Assembly (NCBI GenBank): GCA_028711795.1
Contig: JAQTRN010000082.1
Span: 1 to 5,447 of the forward strand
Origin: Dehalococcoidales bacterium
Lineage (GTDB): Bacteria > Chloroflexota > Dehalococcoidia > Dehalococcoidales > JAQTRN01
Length of the DNA stretch: 5,447 nt
Direction: 5' to 3'
The notes under the pieces are model-generated. The model was not told the DNA's origin and did no database searches. It saw only the letters and a program-made list of their open reading frames with translations. Numbering within the stretch: the first letter of the stretch is position 1; each line of letters starts with the position of its first letter. This document shows positions 4,477 to 5,447 of this stretch, piece by piece. The position numbers were made by a program, and so were the translations under genes.

Positions 4477-5283
4477 ATGGAACAAAAACTAAAGGGGAAG
4501 GTAGCCTTAGTTACCGGGGCGGGGCGCGGCATCGGCCGAGCCTACGCACTGCGTCTGGCAAACCTGGGAGCCGACGTCGCCATCAATGACATCGACCTGC
4601 ATTCCTGGAAGCAGTTCGATGAAAAACTGACCGCTGATACCGTTGTCGATGAGGTGAAGAACCTCGGCCGGCGCTCCATTGGTATCGAATGCAACGTGGC
4701 CGACAAGAAAGAGGTCGATGCCATGTTCCAGAAGATTCTTAAGGAACTGGGCCACATTGATATCCTGATTAATAACGCCGGTGGCCTCCAGGTCCGCCCG
4801 GAGACGAGCTATGCGTCAACAGTACCCGAGGATGACCTGAGGCGGGAGATGGACCGGAACCTGATGAGCTGTATTTTCTGCTGTCAGGCCGCCAGCATAC
4901 CCATGAAGGCGCAAAAGAGCGGCCGCATCGTCAACATCTCATCTCAGGCGGGGCTCAAGGGCGCTCCCGACGGGTTCTACTCCTCCTACGGCGTTGCTAA
5001 AGCCGGCATCATCGCCTACACCCGGTACCTGGCCGGGGAACTGGCCCACTTCGGTATTAATGTCAACTGTATCGCCCCGGCATTCATCGGCACGGCGCGG
5101 CTGATGCAGCGTAGTTTTTCCGCCGAACCAGGGCGCTATGAAGCGCTCCTGAAGACTATCCCGCTGGGTAGAGTGGGCACCCCGGAAGATTGCGCCAAAG
5201 TGATCGAATTCCTGGTCACCGACCTGTCCGACTACATCGTCGGCCAGTGTATCAGTGTCTGCGGCGGCGTTATCCTCTTCTAA
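4477..5283 (+). CDS. Short-chain dehydrogenase/reductase (classical SDR, NAD-preferring)
   Basis: This 268-residue cytosolic oxidoreductase has the classical SDR fold. Visible motifs are TGAGRGIG (residues 13-20) for cofactor binding, Asp38 at the end of strand 2 (which favours NAD over NADP), NNAG (99-102), and a tetrad of Asn128, Ser156, Tyr171 and Lys175 in SYGVAK. A PAFIGT segment matches the usual PGxxxT region, and the GQCISVCGG end matches the family's GQxxxVDGG with Cys for Asp. Relative to FabG-like members, about eight extra residues lie after strand 2 (around HSWKQFDEKLT), and the Ser-to-Tyr spacing is 15 rather than 13. The substrate cannot be told from sequence: an alcohol, sugar or 3-oxoacyl compound are all possible. 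ATG 4477 has a strong GGGGAGGT site, 3 nt away. It shares a unit with the upstream two-helix protein and is convergent with the next gene. Confidence 0.93.
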   Translation: MEQKLKGKVALVTGAGRGIGRAYALRLANLGADVAINDIDLHSWKQFDEKLTADTVVDEVKNLGRRSIGIECNVADKKEVDAMFQKILKELGHIDILINNAGGLQVRPETSYASTVPEDDLRREMDRNLMSCIFCCQAASIPMKAQKSGRIVNISSQAGLKGAPDGFYSSYGVAKAGIIAYTRYLAGELAHFGINVNCIAPAFIGTARLMQRSFSAEPGRYEALLKTIPLGRVGTPEDCAKVIEFLVTDLSDYIVGQCISVCGGVILF

Positions 5284-5321
5284 ACAGGGAAACAAAGTCC
5301 AGTATTGACTTATAGAGGACA

Positions 5322-5358
5322 GGGGGGTGAGAGACTAGTCTCTCACCCCCCCCTTTTT
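5322..5358 (+). terminator. Strong intrinsic terminator after the SDR gene
   Basis: Bases 5322-5351 form a perfect 30-nt inverted repeat: a 13-bp stem beginning with six G-C pairs and a CTAG loop. CC and five T (5354-5358) follow. It ends 38 nt after the SDR stop, 6 nt short of the stop codon of the convergent gene. On the minus strand the hairpin is not followed by a T run, so it looks one-directional. Confidence 0.92.
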
Positions 5359-5364
5359 GTCAGA

Positions 5365-5447
5365 TTACACCAGTCGCCGCGGCCGGTACTGGATGGCCTC
5401 GGCCACATGGTGGGCCTTAATAGTCTCAACACCTTCCAGGTCAGCGA
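5365..5447 (-). CDS. C-terminal end of a probable YifB/ComM-type Mg-chelatase-like AAA ATPase (partial)
   Basis: Only the last 26 codons lie in the window, read from 5445 down to a TAA at 5367-5365. The peptide ends DLEGVETIKAHHVAEAIQYR followed by PRRLV. The pattern of a DL(E/A)G turn, an acidic/Ile segment, then a HxxEAIQYR helix matches the C-terminal lid region of YifB/ComM proteins. These are Mg-chelatase-like AAA ATPases; ComM acts as a branch-migration helicase in natural transformation. The Walker motifs are outside the window, so the call rests on this short tail. Other AAA proteins with a similar lid (for example MoxR-like or chelatase BchI-type) are possible but fit the QYR ending less well. 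Confidence 0.7.
   Translation of the reverse strand, partial: ADLEGVETIKAHHVAEAIQYRPRRLV

Noticed and set aside
5304..5332. TTGACT at 5304 as a -35 box downstream of the SDR gene.
   Set aside because: The position for a -10 box falls in the G-rich terminator arm, with no TATAAT-like sequence, and there is no plus-strand gene after it.
1..5447. Search for CRISPR arrays, tRNA or rRNA genes, insertion sequences, attachment sites, or a defence-type gene cluster.
   Set aside because: No regularly spaced repeats, tRNA-like folds, transposase motifs or nuclease/toxin motifs are visible. Nearly all the DNA is accounted for by housekeeping genes and their control sites.

Overview
This window is a bacterial translation and transcription 'housekeeping' string, followed by a small unrelated gene pair and the tail of a convergent gene. 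The order tuf - rpmG - secE - nusG - rplK - rplA - [L10 leader/attenuator] - rplJ - rplL is clear from protein motifs. Several details suggest a Chloroflexota bacterium, probably Dehalococcoidia-like: the Cys-containing insert at the end of the EF-Tu G domain, rpmG between tuf and secE, a one-helix SecE, and no rpoB/rpoC after rplL. That placement is an inference from remembered family features, not from a search.

Layout. Positions 1-674 hold the C-terminal part of EF-Tu; its start lies outside the window. Positions 677-1649 encode L33, SecE and NusG, with gaps of 2-32 nt. Positions 1671-2806 encode L11 and L1, whose stop and start codons share one base. The 188-nt gap 2807-2994 is regulatory: a fold with the landmarks of a ribosomal protein L10 leader, including a kink-turn, is followed by a strong intrinsic terminator just before rplJ. 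Positions 2995-4060 encode L10 and L7/L12. A terminator at 4095-4125 closes the operon and a sigma-70-like promoter follows at 4131-4159. It would drive a two-helix small membrane protein (4195-4449) and a classical short-chain dehydrogenase (4477-5283). A long GC-rich hairpin with a T run ends that unit. The last 83 nt carry, on the minus strand, the C-terminus of a probable YifB/ComM-type Mg-chelatase-like ATPase.

The first nine genes work together. EF-Tu delivers aminoacyl-tRNA; L33, L11, L1, L10 and L7/L12 are 50S proteins, with L10-L7/L12-L11 forming the stalk base that recruits EF-Tu. NusG links transcription to translation, and SecE is part of the SecYEG translocon. The L10 leader probably lets free L10-L12 complex switch off its own synthesis by premature termination.

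I found no undescribed multi-gene system. The most unusual point is a roughly 50-residue charged, Thr/Glu/Lys-rich N-terminal extension on L7/L12, with an in-frame repeat of the start region 33 nt apart. Next are a possible antiterminator pairing in the L10 leader, a Pro-to-Leu change in the conserved SecE motif, and the uncharacterised two-helix protein.
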